64,000 nucleotides of DNA from the NCBI GenBank assembly GCA_038239005.1, contig JBBSFE010000015.1:1-64000 (forward strand), given 5' to 3'. Origin of the DNA: DASXHD01 sp038239005. Its GTDB lineage: Bacteria > Myxococcota_A > Polyangia > Polyangiales > Polyangiaceae. Shown here piece after piece: positions 53,375 to 62,901 of the stretch. The notes beneath the pieces were generated by a model. It made no database searches. It saw nothing but the letters and a program-made list of their open reading frames with translations, and had not been told where the DNA came from. The position numbers and the translations under genes are program-made. The stretch's first letter is position 1, and each line of letters opens with the position of its first letter.

Positions 53375-56071
53375 ATGCCGAAGATCCGATCCGCGGAGCA
53401 CCTACGCCTCGAGGAAGCACGCGAGGGCAAGAAGTGGCGACGCTGGGGCACTTACCTCAGCGAACGGCAATGGGGCTCCGTCCGCGAGGACTATTCAGCC
53501 AGCGGCGACGCATGGAATTATTTCCCATTCGACCACGCCCACCTCCGCGCGTACCGCTGGGGCGACGACGGGCTCCTCGGCCTCTCGGACAACCGCGGCC
53601 TCATGAACTTCGGGCTCGCGCTCTGGAACGGAAGAGATGCGATCCTCAAAGAACGCCTCTTCGGGCTCTCGAACCCCGAGGGCAACCACGGCGAGGACGT
53701 CAAAGAGGTCTACTACTACCTCGACGCAACGCCGACGCACTCATATGCGCGTGCATTATACAAGTATCCGCATCGGGAATTTCCGTACAAAGAGCTGCGT
53801 GAGCGTGCGCGGGCAGCGGGCAAGCAAGACCCCGAGCCCGAGCTCATGGACATGGGCGTCTTCGACGACGACGCCTACTTCGACGTGCAAATCGAATACG
53901 CGAAGACCACCTGCGAGGACGTGCTGGCGCGCATCACCGTCACCAACCGCGGCGCGCGCGCGAAGCTCGTGGTCGCGCCGCAGCTTTGGTTTCGAAACAC
54001 ATGGAGCTGGGGCGACGAAACGCCAAAGCCGAGCCTCCATCGCGGCGGCAAAGACTTCGTCGTCACCGATCACGTGCACCTCGGGCGCCGATTTTTCTAC
54101 GCCGATGGCGCGAAGCAAATTCTCTTCACCGAAAACGAAACCAACAAGCGCGCCGTTTGGAACATCGACAGCGCCGGCCCTTACACGAAAGACGCCTTTC
54201 ACCGCGCGATCGTGAACGGCGAGCGCAACGCCACGAACGCCCTCGACGAAGGAACGAAGTGCGCCGCCGTGTTCGAGCTCGAGCTCGACCAAGGTGAGTC
54301 CGTCACGTTGCGACTCCGCTTCACCGACGAGCTCGAAGACAAACCGTTCGACGACTACGACGCCGCATTTGCCAAAGCCATCGTCGAAGCCGACGCGTTT
54401 TGGGCGGCGATCATGCCGGCCGGGCTCGACGAAGATCAGCGTCGCGTGTTTCGCCAAGGCGCCGCGGGGCTCCTGTGGTCGAAACAATTTTATCACTTCG
54501 ACGTCGAGCGCTGGCTGCGCGGCGATCCGAAGAGTCCGGCGCCTCCCGCCGAGCGACGCGAAGGAAAAAACGCAGAGTGGACCCACCTCTTCAACAGTGA
54601 GGTCCTCTCGATGCCCGACAAATGGGAGTACCCCTGGTACGCCGCGTGGGACCTCGCGTTTCACTCGATACCGATCGCGCTCTTCGATCCCGAGCTCGCC
54701 AAGCAGCAGCTCTCGCTCCTCACGCGCGAGTGGTACATGCACCCGAACGGGCAGCTGCCCGCGTACGAATGGGCCTTCGGTGACGTGAACCCGCCGGTGC
54801 ACGCGTGGGCGAGCGAGCGCGTCTATCACATCGAACGAAAGATGACGGGCCGCAGCGATCGCGGTTTTCTCGAAAGCGTCTTCCACAAGCTGATGCTCAA
54901 CTTCACCTGGTGGGTGAATCGCAAAGACGCCAAAGGCCGCAACGTGTTTCAGGGCGGCTTTCTCGGCCTCGACAACATCGGCGTCTTTGATCGCTCGACA
55001 CCGCTTCCCGGGGGTCACGTGCTCGAGCAAGCCGACGCCACGAGCTGGATGGGCATGTACTGCCTGAACCTTCTCGAGATCGCACTCGAGCTCTCGCGCG
55101 AAAACCAAAGCTACGAAGACGTCGCCAACAAATTCTTCGAGCACTTCCTCTTGATCGCGAAAGCCGCCAACAAAGGCGACGAGAGCGGCAAAGGCATGGC
55201 CGGCCTGTGGGACGAAGAAGACGGCTTCTTCTACGACTGCGTCAGCTCACCCACGGGCGAGCGCACGCCGCTCAAGGTGCGCTCCATCGTCGGTCTCATT
55301 CCGCTCTTTGCGGTGTGCACGCTCGACGGCGACGTGTTCGAGCGATTTCCAGCATTCTCGAAGCGCGTGAAATGGTTTTTGTCCAATCGCCCCGAGCTCG
55401 GCGAAGGTATCGCATCGATTCACGACAAGGGCTCGGGTCAGCGGCGACTTCTTTCGCTGCTCGATCGCCGCCGCCTCGTGCGCGTGCTCTCGCGCATGCT
55501 CGACGAAGAGGAATTCCTCTCGCCGTACGGCATTCGCGGTTTGTCGCGCGCCCACAAAGATCAACCGTTCATCTTCCAAGCCGACGGCCGCACCTATCGC
55601 GTCGACTACGAGCCCGGTGAATCGCAAACCGGAATGTTCGGCGGCAACTCCAACTGGCGCGGGCCCGTGTGGTTTCCGGTGAACTACCTCCTCATCGAGG
55701 CGCTCCAAAAATATCACCACTTCTACGGCGACTCGCTCCGCGTCGAGTGTCCCAGCGGCTCGGGGCAGTGGATGAATCTGTGGCAAGTCGCCGTCGAGCT
55801 CTCGCGCAGGCTCACGCGGCTCTTCTTGCGAGACGAGCACGGTCGCCGCGCCGCACACGGAGACGTCGATCGATTGCAGAACGATCCGAACTTCAACGAC
55901 AACGTTCTCTTCTACGAATACTTCCACGGCGACACGGGCGCAGGTCTTGGCGCATCTCATCAAACAGGCTGGACGGCGCTGTGCGTGAAGCTCCTCCAGC
56001 AAAGCCCGCTATGGAACGCGACGTGGGACGACGAGCTCTCGCGCATGTCGATTCGCCCGCCGAAGATTTAG
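53375..56071 (+). CDS. GH63-type glucosidase (mannosyl-oligosaccharide glucosidase-like)
   Basis: The 898-aa product (ATG at 53375) has the (alpha/alpha)6 GH63 layout: EWTHLFNSEVLSMPDKWEYPWYAAWDLAFH (catalytic Asp region), NGQLPAYEWAFGDVNPP, FQGGFLGLDNIGVFDRS, YRVDYEPGESQTGMFGGNSNWRGPVWFPVN and HGDTGAGLGASHQTGWT with the general base region near the end. Bacterial members split glucose from alpha-glucans such as glycogen- or trehalose-type sugars. No signal peptide. It is divergent from the kinase gene with only 36 bases between starts, and convergent with the VWA gene. Confidence 0.85.
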   Translation: MPKIRSAEHLRLEEAREGKKWRRWGTYLSERQWGSVREDYSASGDAWNYFPFDHAHLRAYRWGDDGLLGLSDNRGLMNFGLALWNGRDAILKERLFGLSNPEGNHGEDVKEVYYYLDATPTHSYARALYKYPHREFPYKELRERARAAGKQDPEPELMDMGVFDDDAYFDVQIEYAKTTCEDVLARITVTNRGARAKLVVAPQLWFRNTWSWGDETPKPSLHRGGKDFVVTDHVHLGRRFFYADGAKQILFTENETNKRAVWNIDSAGPYTKDAFHRAIVNGERNATNALDEGTKCAAVFELELDQGESVTLRLRFTDELEDKPFDDYDAAFAKAIVEADAFWAAIMPAGLDEDQRRVFRQGAAGLLWSKQFYHFDVERWLRGDPKSPAPPAERREGKNAEWTHLFNSEVLSMPDKWEYPWYAAWDLAFHSIPIALFDPELAKQQLSLLTREWYMHPNGQLPAYEWAFGDVNPPVHAWASERVYHIERKMTGRSDRGFLESVFHKLMLNFTWWVNRKDAKGRNVFQGGFLGLDNIGVFDRSTPLPGGHVLEQADATSWMGMYCLNLLEIALELSRENQSYEDVANKFFEHFLLIAKAANKGDESGKGMAGLWDEEDGFFYDCVSSPTGERTPLKVRSIVGLIPLFAVCTLDGDVFERFPAFSKRVKWFLSNRPELGEGIASIHDKGSGQRRLLSLLDRRRLVRVLSRMLDEEEFLSPYGIRGLSRAHKDQPFIFQADGRTYRVDYEPGESQTGMFGGNSNWRGPVWFPVNYLLIEALQKYHHFYGDSLRVECPSGSGQWMNLWQVAVELSRRLTRLFLRDEHGRRAAHGDVDRLQNDPNFNDNVLFYEYFHGDTGAGLGASHQTGWTALCVKLLQQSPLWNATWDDELSRMSIRPPKI

Positions 56072-56073
56072 AT

Positions 56074-57525
56074 TTAGAAGCCCGAGTCGTGCATGCCAGC
56101 TGCGTTGAGCTGGAGCGTGACATCGCGCTGCGTTGCGGAAGGCGCCATCGGCGCGGCTTGAACTTGCTGGCGTGAGGTCGCGACTTTGCGGGCCACTGCG
56201 ACGAGGCGGCCGCGTTCGTTGTCGTCGGTCGTGGCCTTTGCGCGCGTCTCGAGGGCGAGCTGCGCTTGTTCGAGCTGTTTGTCGGCGGCGGCGAATTGAC
56301 CAGCGCCTGCGCTTTGCGAAGCGGAGAGCTCGAGCTTCGATGCGTCCATCACGGCCGCGATCGATTTGGCTTTGGCGTTTTCGGATTTCGCGACGGCGCT
56401 CGAGTCGGACGAGAAGCCCGCGCGTGCGATGACTTCTTGAATGCGCGGCACGTCGCCGTCGTCCGGATCGCGGAAGTGCAAACGAATGCTCGCAAGTGCG
56501 CGCGACGGCGTCACGTTCGGATCGTGAATGCGGACACGCACGACCGCTTCGCGGTGCTGACCCGAGAAGAGCGCGCCAAGCGGAAGCTTGAGTGAGCCAT
56601 TTTCACCGCGCTCGCTGCGAACGCCCTCGACCGCGAGGAGATCGACACCCGGAGCCGGCACGACCTCGACGAATGCGTCGGTCGCGACGGTCGAGCGAAG
56701 CAAATCGAGCTCGTGCTGGATGAGCGACGCCATCTCTTTCGGGTCACTCAGGTGATAGAGGCGGCCCGTCGAGCGGAGTGCGAGCGAGTTGAGCGTGCGC
56801 TCGTCGTAGTCGTTGCCGACACCGAGAGACGTCACTTGTGCGTGGAATCGAAGGCCGCGTTCCGCGAGCGCGCCGAGCGCTTCGGGCGACGACGGGCCGA
56901 CGTTCGCGATGCCGTCCGAGATCACGACCACGCGACGAACCGCGTGCGTCACCGGCGCGCGCGCCACGAGCGACTCACCAAGGCCGAGGCCGTCGAACAT
57001 GTTGGTGGAGCCATTCGGCTGGAGCTGCGAAATGCGCGTCTTCAATGCAGTGCGCGTCGAGGTCGAGAGGGTGGTCGGCTCGACGAGGGTCTTGGCGTCG
57101 TCGTTGAAGCTGACGATCGAGACGATGTCGCCATCGGCGAGATCATCGACGAGAAGCGCGGCGGCGCGGCGTGCGTTTTCGATCTTGGCGCCGGCCATCG
57201 AGCCCGAGGTGTCGATGACGAGCGAAACATCCGTGGGTACCTTCGCGCGCGGACGCGTTTGCGGCGCGTCGATCCACAGCGCGAGCGATGCGGTGCCGTC
57301 GCCGGCGAGGAGCACGTCGTTCTCGGCTGCAACACCAACCCACGTTCCCGCGGCGTTCGTGTTGTTGGCTTTCGGCACGTCCGTTTGCGCGGGGTCCTTG
57401 TTCGTAGCGATGGGCATTTCGGTCACGCGACCATCGCTCGTGACGACGACCGGACCGCGCGTTTGAGCGGCGCCACACCCGGCAAGCAGCAAAAACACGG
57501 CAAATAGAGAGCTCTTGTGCAGCAT
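56074..57525 (-). CDS. VWA-domain lipoprotein
   Basis: The 483-aa product has lipobox LAGC (Cys17). The VWA domain carries the metal-ion site motif DTSGSM near 103 and the later VISDGIANVG. The C-terminal part is helical (AVMDASKLELSASQSAGAGQF, QLEQAQLALETR) and resembles the linker of TonB-associated VWA proteins. It is anchored outside the membrane and probably binds another protein through the metal site. The ATG at 57525 is chosen because it places the lipobox at a normal position. Confidence 0.82.
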   Translation of the reverse strand: MLHKSSLFAVFLLLAGCGAAQTRGPVVVTSDGRVTEMPIATNKDPAQTDVPKANNTNAAGTWVGVAAENDVLLAGDGTASLALWIDAPQTRPRAKVPTDVSLVIDTSGSMAGAKIENARRAAALLVDDLADGDIVSIVSFNDDAKTLVEPTTLSTSTRTALKTRISQLQPNGSTNMFDGLGLGESLVARAPVTHAVRRVVVISDGIANVGPSSPEALGALAERGLRFHAQVTSLGVGNDYDERTLNSLALRSTGRLYHLSDPKEMASLIQHELDLLRSTVATDAFVEVVPAPGVDLLAVEGVRSERGENGSLKLPLGALFSGQHREAVVRVRIHDPNVTPSRALASIRLHFRDPDDGDVPRIQEVIARAGFSSDSSAVAKSENAKAKSIAAVMDASKLELSASQSAGAGQFAAADKQLEQAQLALETRAKATTDDNERGRLVAVARKVATSRQQVQAAPMAPSATQRDVTLQLNAAGMHDSGF

Positions 57526-57571
57526 GTCGTCTTGAGACGGCTGGGCGCACAAAAGGATCTGCGCGCTGCCG

Positions 57572-58519
57572 TCAGCGTGCGAGCAAGAAGCGCGACACGG
57601 GCGAGAAGATGCGTTCTTCGGCGCCGGTCGAGATGAAGAGGTCGGCGTGCGCGATGGGGTGAGCCGGATCGCCGCCCACGACGAGGAGCTCTTTGTCACG
57701 CGAGCCGATCCGTTCGTAGACGTCACGCGCCGTCGCTTCCGGGACGATGCCATCGTCACGCGCGACGACGCACATGAGCGGAAATGTCATCGACTCGATC
57801 GCGACCGATACGTTCACGCCGCGCAGAATCAAATCTTTGCGCGCGATCCAGTACGCGATCTCTTCGTTCACCGGCGCGTGCGGGTCTTCCACGGTTTGCA
57901 CGAGGTCCGCGGTGCGCGCGAGATCCGACGACGTCGTGTTCACGTAGAGCGAAAGCACGCGCGGAAAAAAACGCGACACCGTCGGAAGCGCCGCGCGCGC
58001 GAGATCGCGCGTGCCTTTGAAGCGAACTTTGGACGCGAGCGCCGGCGACGCGAATGCCGCGCGGAGGAGGGGAGCGATCTCCACCCACCGAACGAGGCCG
58101 CCCATCGACACGAACGTGCCGACGGCCGAGTCGCCGGCGTGCGCGATGTATCCGAACGCGAGCGCTGTCCCGAGGCTGCACCCGATCAAATCGACGCGGT
58201 CGACCTGCTCGCGCTCGCGTACGCAGTCGACGATCGATCGCACGTCGTCAATCGCGAGCTCCGCGAGCCCGTAGTTATCGGCGGCGCTCGGACCCGCGCG
58301 AGAGCGCCCTTGTGTGCGCAGATCAGCCGCGTACACGGCGAGCCCGTGATGCGCGAGCGTGCCTTCGAGGGAGCGCTCGTTCGGATGGAACCCGAAGATG
58401 TGCGAGTTCATCCCGTACCCCGGCACGATCACGACGGGGCGGGCGGTTGATTTTTCCGGCCCGCTCCGCCGAAGCGCGAGCTCGTGACCGTGGCCGCGCG
58501 CGTAGAAGATCTCGCTCAC
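57572..58519 (-). CDS. Alpha/beta hydrolase, PHA-synthase/lipase-like
   Basis: The 315-aa product begins at a GTG overlapping the stop of the RlmI-type gene (GTGA). PVVIVPGYGMNS is the oxyanion-hole region, IGCSLGTALAFGY the nucleophile elbow (Ser), VVARDDGIVP the Asp and DPAHPIAHADLF the His. No signal peptide. The long pocket and VIVPGYG resemble PHA-synthase-like hydrolases. The substrate is not known; coupling to an rRNA methyltransferase may only reflect compact genome layout. Confidence 0.8.
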   Translation of the reverse strand: MSEIFYARGHGHELALRRSGPEKSTARPVVIVPGYGMNSHIFGFHPNERSLEGTLAHHGLAVYAADLRTQGRSRAGPSAADNYGLAELAIDDVRSIVDCVREREQVDRVDLIGCSLGTALAFGYIAHAGDSAVGTFVSMGGLVRWVEIAPLLRAAFASPALASKVRFKGTRDLARAALPTVSRFFPRVLSLYVNTTSSDLARTADLVQTVEDPHAPVNEEIAYWIARKDLILRGVNVSVAIESMTFPLMCVVARDDGIVPEATARDVYERIGSRDKELLVVGGDPAHPIAHADLFISTGAEERIFSPVSRFLLAR

Positions 58520-59670
58520 GTGAGGACCGCGAACTTCAGATAGCGCCCTTCGGGAAACGCCGCGAGCGTCGGGTGATCGTTTGGCGCGCCGTAGAGAGCG
58601 ACGAGCCTCAAGTCGACTTCGAGGGCTGCGTCGTCGAGTGTGCTGGCAAACATTTCGGCGTCTACGTGACTCGAGCACGAGCTCGCGCAGAACACTCCGC
58701 CCGGCGCGAGCACTGCCGCGCACGCGCGATGGAGCCCGCGATACGCCGAGAGTGCACCAGGCACGGCTTTGGCGCTCGGTGCGAAGCTCGGCGGATCGCT
58801 CACGACGACATCCCACTTCGTGCCGCGCGCTTTGGCTTGCTCGAGAAACACGAAACAGTCTTGGGTGACGAACTCGTGCGCCGACGGCGAAACGCCAGCG
58901 AGCTTGAAGCTCTCTTGTGCAGTCGCGTGACCTTGCGCGGCGATGTCGACACTGGTCACGCGCGACGCACCGCCGAGCGCTGCGTGGAGCGAAAAGCCCC
59001 CCGCGTAAGAAAACAAATTCAGCACGCGCTTGCCGCGCGCGAGCTCGCCGACACGCACGCGATTTTCGCGCTGATCGAGAAACGCGCCCGTCTTTTGGCC
59101 GTGCTCGAGGTCGACCACGAATGGAACGCCATGCTCTCGAACGCGCACGCGCATCTCTGCGCCGTCGCCGGCTACGCGCTCGATGGTTTTCTTTTCGCCG
59201 CGCCGCCCGGCACGTAAAAATACCGTGCGAACGCCGAGTGGCTCGAGAGCGCCGATAATTTCCTGACGGAGCATGTCCCACCGCGCACGGAGTCCCGCGT
59301 CGTCGAGCGTGACGACCGCGTTTGCCCCGTAGCGATCGATGACGAGCCCGGGCATCCGATCACCTTCGCCATGCACCACGCGAAATGCATCCGTTTCGGC
59401 GTCGAACCAGCCTAATCGCAGCAGGGCAGCGTCCTTCAGGCGCCTGCGAACGAGCGCTACGTCGATGCTGGCATCGCCGTGCGTCCAAGCGCGAACTGCG
59501 ATCGGACCTCCCGCCGAGCCGATGCCGTGAGCGAGCGTGTCGCCCTTGAAAGCGAGGCGGATCTCGTCGCCGTCAGCGAATGTCTTGGATTCGATCTGCT
59601 CGCGGTAAACCCACGGATGACCGCGCCGTATAGGTTCTGCGGCCCGCGAAGACAGGCTGAGCGTGATCAA
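58516..59670 (-). CDS. rlmI: 23S rRNA m5C methyltransferase RlmI-type
   Basis: The 384-aa product has an N-terminal PUA-like domain (RGHPWVYREQI), an EEHD-like middle domain, and a Rossmann methyltransferase with RVLNLFSYAGGFSLHAA, DIAAQGHATAQESFK and VVSDPPSFAPSA. The FLDQREN motif is that of RlmI/RlmK family. RlmI makes m5C1962 in E. coli 23S rRNA; the exact site here is inferred. It overlaps the downstream alpha/beta hydrolase gene by four bases. Confidence 0.85.
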   Translation of the reverse strand: MITLSLSSRAAEPIRRGHPWVYREQIESKTFADGDEIRLAFKGDTLAHGIGSAGGPIAVRAWTHGDASIDVALVRRRLKDAALLRLGWFDAETDAFRVVHGEGDRMPGLVIDRYGANAVVTLDDAGLRARWDMLRQEIIGALEPLGVRTVFLRAGRRGEKKTIERVAGDGAEMRVRVREHGVPFVVDLEHGQKTGAFLDQRENRVRVGELARGKRVLNLFSYAGGFSLHAALGGASRVTSVDIAAQGHATAQESFKLAGVSPSAHEFVTQDCFVFLEQAKARGTKWDVVVSDPPSFAPSAKAVPGALSAYRGLHRACAAVLAPGGVFCASSCSSHVDAEMFASTLDDAALEVDLRLVALYGAPNDHPTLAAFPEGRYLKFAVLT

Positions 59671-59781
59671 ATCGTTATCCTACATCGGCGCCTTCGATCG
59701 ACTCGGCGGCGAGTTGTGTCATGGTGGCCCAGACCGCTGGGTTGTGCGATCCTAATGTCGCGAAACGTTACCGCGCAATCC

Positions 59782-59810
59782 TTGACGCCCTCTTCGAAAA
59801 TCGCTCAAAT
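59782..59810 (+). promoter_or_regulatory. Candidate promoter upstream of the TPR membrane protein
   Basis: TTGACG (59782-59787) and TCAAAT (59805-59810) with 17 bases between them lie about 97 bases before the ATG of the next gene, in a 236-bp gap (59671-59906) in which I see no other structure. The -10 match is weak. Confidence 0.3.
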
Positions 59811-59906
59811 CATCGCAGCTTTTTGCTGCGCACGTTGCTTGCTTCTCTGCCGATGACTTTGTCGATCTCTGGCCATTCGAATTCGACGGTGTGAGGCACA
59901 ACCATC

Positions 59907-61079
59907 ATGGGAAAGAAGCGTAAGAAGTCTTCGCAGGGGCAAGCCGCAGACGTGGTGAGCGAGGCGATGGCCTCTGCTCTCGCGCCGACGCCGCCGCCTC
60001 CAGAAGCTCGCGTCGAGATCGAAGCCGCTCCAGCGCTTCCCGAGCCCGCGCGCTCTCAACCGGCTCTCACAGAAGAGAAAGCCGCGGAGCTGATCGCTTC
60101 TGCGCCCGAGCTCGTCGACCTCGCGCCGCAGCTCGAGCCTGACGCTCTCGAGCCTCCTTCGTCAGTCGCTGCTCCCGCAAGTGAAGCCGCGCCATCGACG
60201 TCGCGCCCGCGCAAGCGTCGCAAGAAGCGCGTCACGAAGCCGCCCGTCAGTCGTGAAGTGCTCGATCAAAAAATCGATCGCCTCGAAGCCAAGCTCGAAG
60301 TGAAAAAGACGCAAGCCGCGCAAGCCGCGCGCGAAGGCTTCGACAGCAGCGTCGACGACACGAGCGTTCCGCCCGTCGAGCAAGAGATCCACGAAGAGTT
60401 CTTCGCCGCGGGCGAAAAAGATCATCCGCTCCCGCGTGCCGAGAGCGGCCCGTACTCCGCGCTCGATCTTCGTCACGCGCAGAAGATGACGCCCGCTGCG
60501 CAAGCACGTCGCGCGCATTTGTCTCGCTACGTGAAGTGGTCCGTGGGTGCCGCTGCGTTCATCTTGTTCTTGGGCATCGGCGTGCAGCGCCTCCGTGGGC
60601 ATCCAAGCGACGAACCCGTCCGCAAGGAGGTCGCGCACGCGACCGAGCTGGTCGCGCCGCCGCAAGAGACGACGAACGCGGTCACGCCGCCTCCCGTCGA
60701 GACGACCACGGTCGCCGAGATGAAGATCGAAGAGCTCCCCGACGAGGTGCTCGGCGCCGACGGCGGAAAAGTCGAAGGCAAAGTCGAAGACCCCGACAAG
60801 AAGCCCGAAGACATGCCCGCCGAAAAACCGAAGAACGCGTGGCAAGAAAAACAGGCCGCCAAAGCTGCTCTCGAACGTGGCTCGAGCGGCGCGGCGATCG
60901 CCGCAGGTGAACGCTCGGTCGCGCTCGATCCATCCGACGGCGAAGCGTGGCTCGTGCTCGGCGGCGCATACCAAGCCATGGGCAACAACGGCCAAGCCAA
61001 GCGCTGCTACAACGCGTGCATCTCGCAAGGCAAAAAGGGCCCCACCGGCGACTGCAAGGACATGCTGGGCTCGCTCTAG
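59907..61079 (+). CDS. Single-pass membrane protein with C-terminal TPR
   Basis: The 390-aa product starts with a basic tail (KKRKKS) and a long Ala/Pro/Glu-rich cytoplasmic region, a coiled-coil-like stretch with LDQKIDRLEAKLEVKKTQAA, a single membrane helix at about 213-230 and a C-terminal TPR hairpin (GRSVALDPSDGEAWLVLGGA style) outside. No enzyme motif. It may tether or count a protein complex at the membrane. It ends 81 bases before prs and has no clear operon partner. Confidence 0.65.
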   Translation: MGKKRKKSSQGQAADVVSEAMASALAPTPPPPEARVEIEAAPALPEPARSQPALTEEKAAELIASAPELVDLAPQLEPDALEPPSSVAAPASEAAPSTSRPRKRRKKRVTKPPVSREVLDQKIDRLEAKLEVKKTQAAQAAREGFDSSVDDTSVPPVEQEIHEEFFAAGEKDHPLPRAESGPYSALDLRHAQKMTPAAQARRAHLSRYVKWSVGAAAFILFLGIGVQRLRGHPSDEPVRKEVAHATELVAPPQETTNAVTPPPVETTTVAEMKIEELPDEVLGADGGKVEGKVEDPDKKPEDMPAEKPKNAWQEKQAAKAALERGSSGAAIAAGERSVALDPSDGEAWLVLGGAYQAMGNNGQAKRCYNACISQGKKGPTGDCKDMLGSL

Positions 61080-61122
61080 CAGCGATTCGGCGCGCGACGT
61101 GACATTGGAGTGACGCCGTGCG

Positions 61123-61151
61123 TTGACACGCTGTCGTGCCGAAGGTAGACG
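61123..61151 (+). promoter_or_regulatory. Candidate promoter for prs
   Basis: A perfect TTGACA (61123-61128) is followed 17 bases later by TAGACG (61146-61151). Transcription would begin near 61158, so prs would have almost no leader if its GTG at 61161 is used. The -10 box is a weak match. Confidence 0.35.
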
Positions 61152-61160
61152 AACGCGCAC

Positions 61161-62105
61161 GTGTTCAAGAAAGTCTGCATCTTCTCGGGCAACGCGAATC
61201 CGTTACTGGCGCAGTCGATCGCCACTCACCTGGAGACGCCGCTCGCCAAGAGTCGGACGACGCGTTTCTCCGATGGCGAGAGCTTCGTCGAGATCAACGA
61301 GAACGTCCGCGGCGTCGACGCTTTCGTGATTCAACCGACGTGCAGCCCCGTCAACGACAACGTGATGGAGCTCTTGATCATGTGTGACGCGCTCCGTCGC
61401 GCGTCGGCGGGGTCCATCAACGCGGTCATCCCCTATTACGGCTACGCACGGCAAGACCGCAAAGTCGCGCCGCGCACGCCCATCACGAGCAAGCTCGTCG
61501 CCGATTTGATTCAAGCGGCCGGCGTCACGCGCGTCGTCACGGTCGATCTCCACGCCGGGCAGATTCAAGGCTTCTTCAACATCCCGGTCGATCACCTCTT
61601 CGCGATGCCCGTCCTCCTCGACGACTACTTGAAGAAGAAATTCGATTCGTCGGCGGTGTTCGTCTCGCCGGACGCAGGCGGCGTCGAACGCGCGCGCGCG
61701 TATTCGAAGCGGTTGAACGCGAGCCTCGCCATCATCGACAAGCGCCGCGAGCGCGCCAACGAGAGCGAAGTGATGAACCTCATCGGCGACGTGAAAGGTC
61801 GCCCGTGCATCGTCCTCGACGACATCATCGATACGGCAGGCACGCTCTGCAACGCGGCGAAGGCGCTCATGGCCAAAGGCGCTACGAAAGTCGTCGGCGT
61901 CGCAACCCACGGCGTCCTCTCGGGCCCGGCGATTCAGCGCATCATCGAATCGCCACTCGACGAAGTGATTGTCACCGACACCATCCCGCTCAGCGAGCCC
62001 GCCGCTGCGAGCGGCAAGATCACGCAAATAAGCATCGCGAAGCTCCTCGGCGAGGCCATCAAGCGCATCCACTCGAGCGACTCGGTCAGCTCTCTCTTTG
62101 CGTAG
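61161..62105 (+). CDS. prs: Ribose-phosphate pyrophosphokinase
   Basis: The 314-aa product (GTG start) has the PRPP synthase signatures: RFSDGESFVEINENVRG, YYGYARQDRK (ATP), TVDLHAGQIQGFF (metal), VSPDAGGVERA and IVLDDIIDTAGTL (PRPP loop). It makes PRPP from ribose 5-phosphate and ATP, the feeder for purines, histidine and NAD. Length is normal. It is followed 82 bases later by rplY, the order found in many Proteobacteria and Myxococcota. Confidence 0.96.
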   Translation: MFKKVCIFSGNANPLLAQSIATHLETPLAKSRTTRFSDGESFVEINENVRGVDAFVIQPTCSPVNDNVMELLIMCDALRRASAGSINAVIPYYGYARQDRKVAPRTPITSKLVADLIQAAGVTRVVTVDLHAGQIQGFFNIPVDHLFAMPVLLDDYLKKKFDSSAVFVSPDAGGVERARAYSKRLNASLAIIDKRRERANESEVMNLIGDVKGRPCIVLDDIIDTAGTLCNAAKALMAKGATKVVGVATHGVLSGPAIQRIIESPLDEVIVTDTIPLSEPAAASGKITQISIAKLLGEAIKRIHSSDSVSSLFA

Positions 62106-62187
62106 AGTCACGCACGCCCGGCCGCTGACGCTCGATCCTTGATGCTTTGCGGTTGGTATGGGCTTCTGCTAAGAGGCGCCTCCCACC

Positions 62188-62889
62188 ATGTCGCTCGTCA
62201 CACTCGAAGTAGAAGGCCGCACGGCCGGCGGTAAAGCCGAAGCTGGTCGCCTTCGCCGCACCGGGAAAATCCCCGCAGTTGCGTACGGAAAAGAGCTCGC
62301 GTCCACCCCGCTCGCCATCACGCCCAAAGACGTGGTGACCATCCTCAAGAGCGAGCGCGGCAAGAACACCGTCATCCAGATGAAGCTCGGCGGAAAAGAC
62401 CTCACCGTGATGATCAAGGATTTCACGGTGCACCCGGTCGATCGCGCACTTCGTCACGTCGACTTCGTCGAAGTGAAGCTCGACAAACCCGTTGACGTCG
62501 AAATCCCGCTCATCGCCATCGGCAAGCCCCTCGGCGTCACGGCGGGCGGCATTCTTCGCCAGGTTTATCGCCTTCTTCCGGTGCGCTGCCTTCCGGGCTC
62601 CATCCCGCTCAAGGTCGAAGTCGACGTCACCCACCTCGAGCTCGGCTTCGCCGTCGCCACGAAAGACGTGAAGCTCCCCGACGGCGTCACCGCGCGCGTT
62701 CCGGCGGAGCAAACGCTCATCGCGGTCGTCGCTCCCGAGAAGGAAATCGTCGAAGAGCCCGTGCCGGGCGCAGTCGTTCCGGGCGCTCCTGGTGCGGTCG
62801 CCGCCCCTGGCGCTCCTGGCGCTCCCGCCGCAGCGGGCGCAGCGCCAGCCGGTGCAGCCCCCGCCAAAGACGACAAGAAGAAGAAGTAA
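62188..62889 (+). CDS. rplY: Ribosomal protein bL25 (Ctc form)
   Basis: The 233-aa product has the L25 5S rRNA-binding domain (GRLRRTGKIPAVAYGKE, FTVHPVDRALRHVDFVEV) and the longer Ctc/TL5 C-terminal beta domain, ending with a Pro/Ala/Gly-rich tail and KKKK. It binds 5S rRNA in the large subunit. It lies between prs and pth, the usual neighbours. Confidence 0.94.
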   Translation: MSLVTLEVEGRTAGGKAEAGRLRRTGKIPAVAYGKELASTPLAITPKDVVTILKSERGKNTVIQMKLGGKDLTVMIKDFTVHPVDRALRHVDFVEVKLDKPVDVEIPLIAIGKPLGVTAGGILRQVYRLLPVRCLPGSIPLKVEVDVTHLELGFAVATKDVKLPDGVTARVPAEQTLIAVVAPEKEIVEEPVPGAVVPGAPGAVAAPGAPGAPAAAGAAPAGAAPAKDDKKKK

Positions 62890-62901
62890 GTTTCTTCGGT
62901 C

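Noticed and set aside
59671..59906. tRNA or small RNA in the 236-bp gap
   Set aside because: No T-loop GTTCGA-type sequence or cloverleaf pairing could be found; only a weak promoter match.
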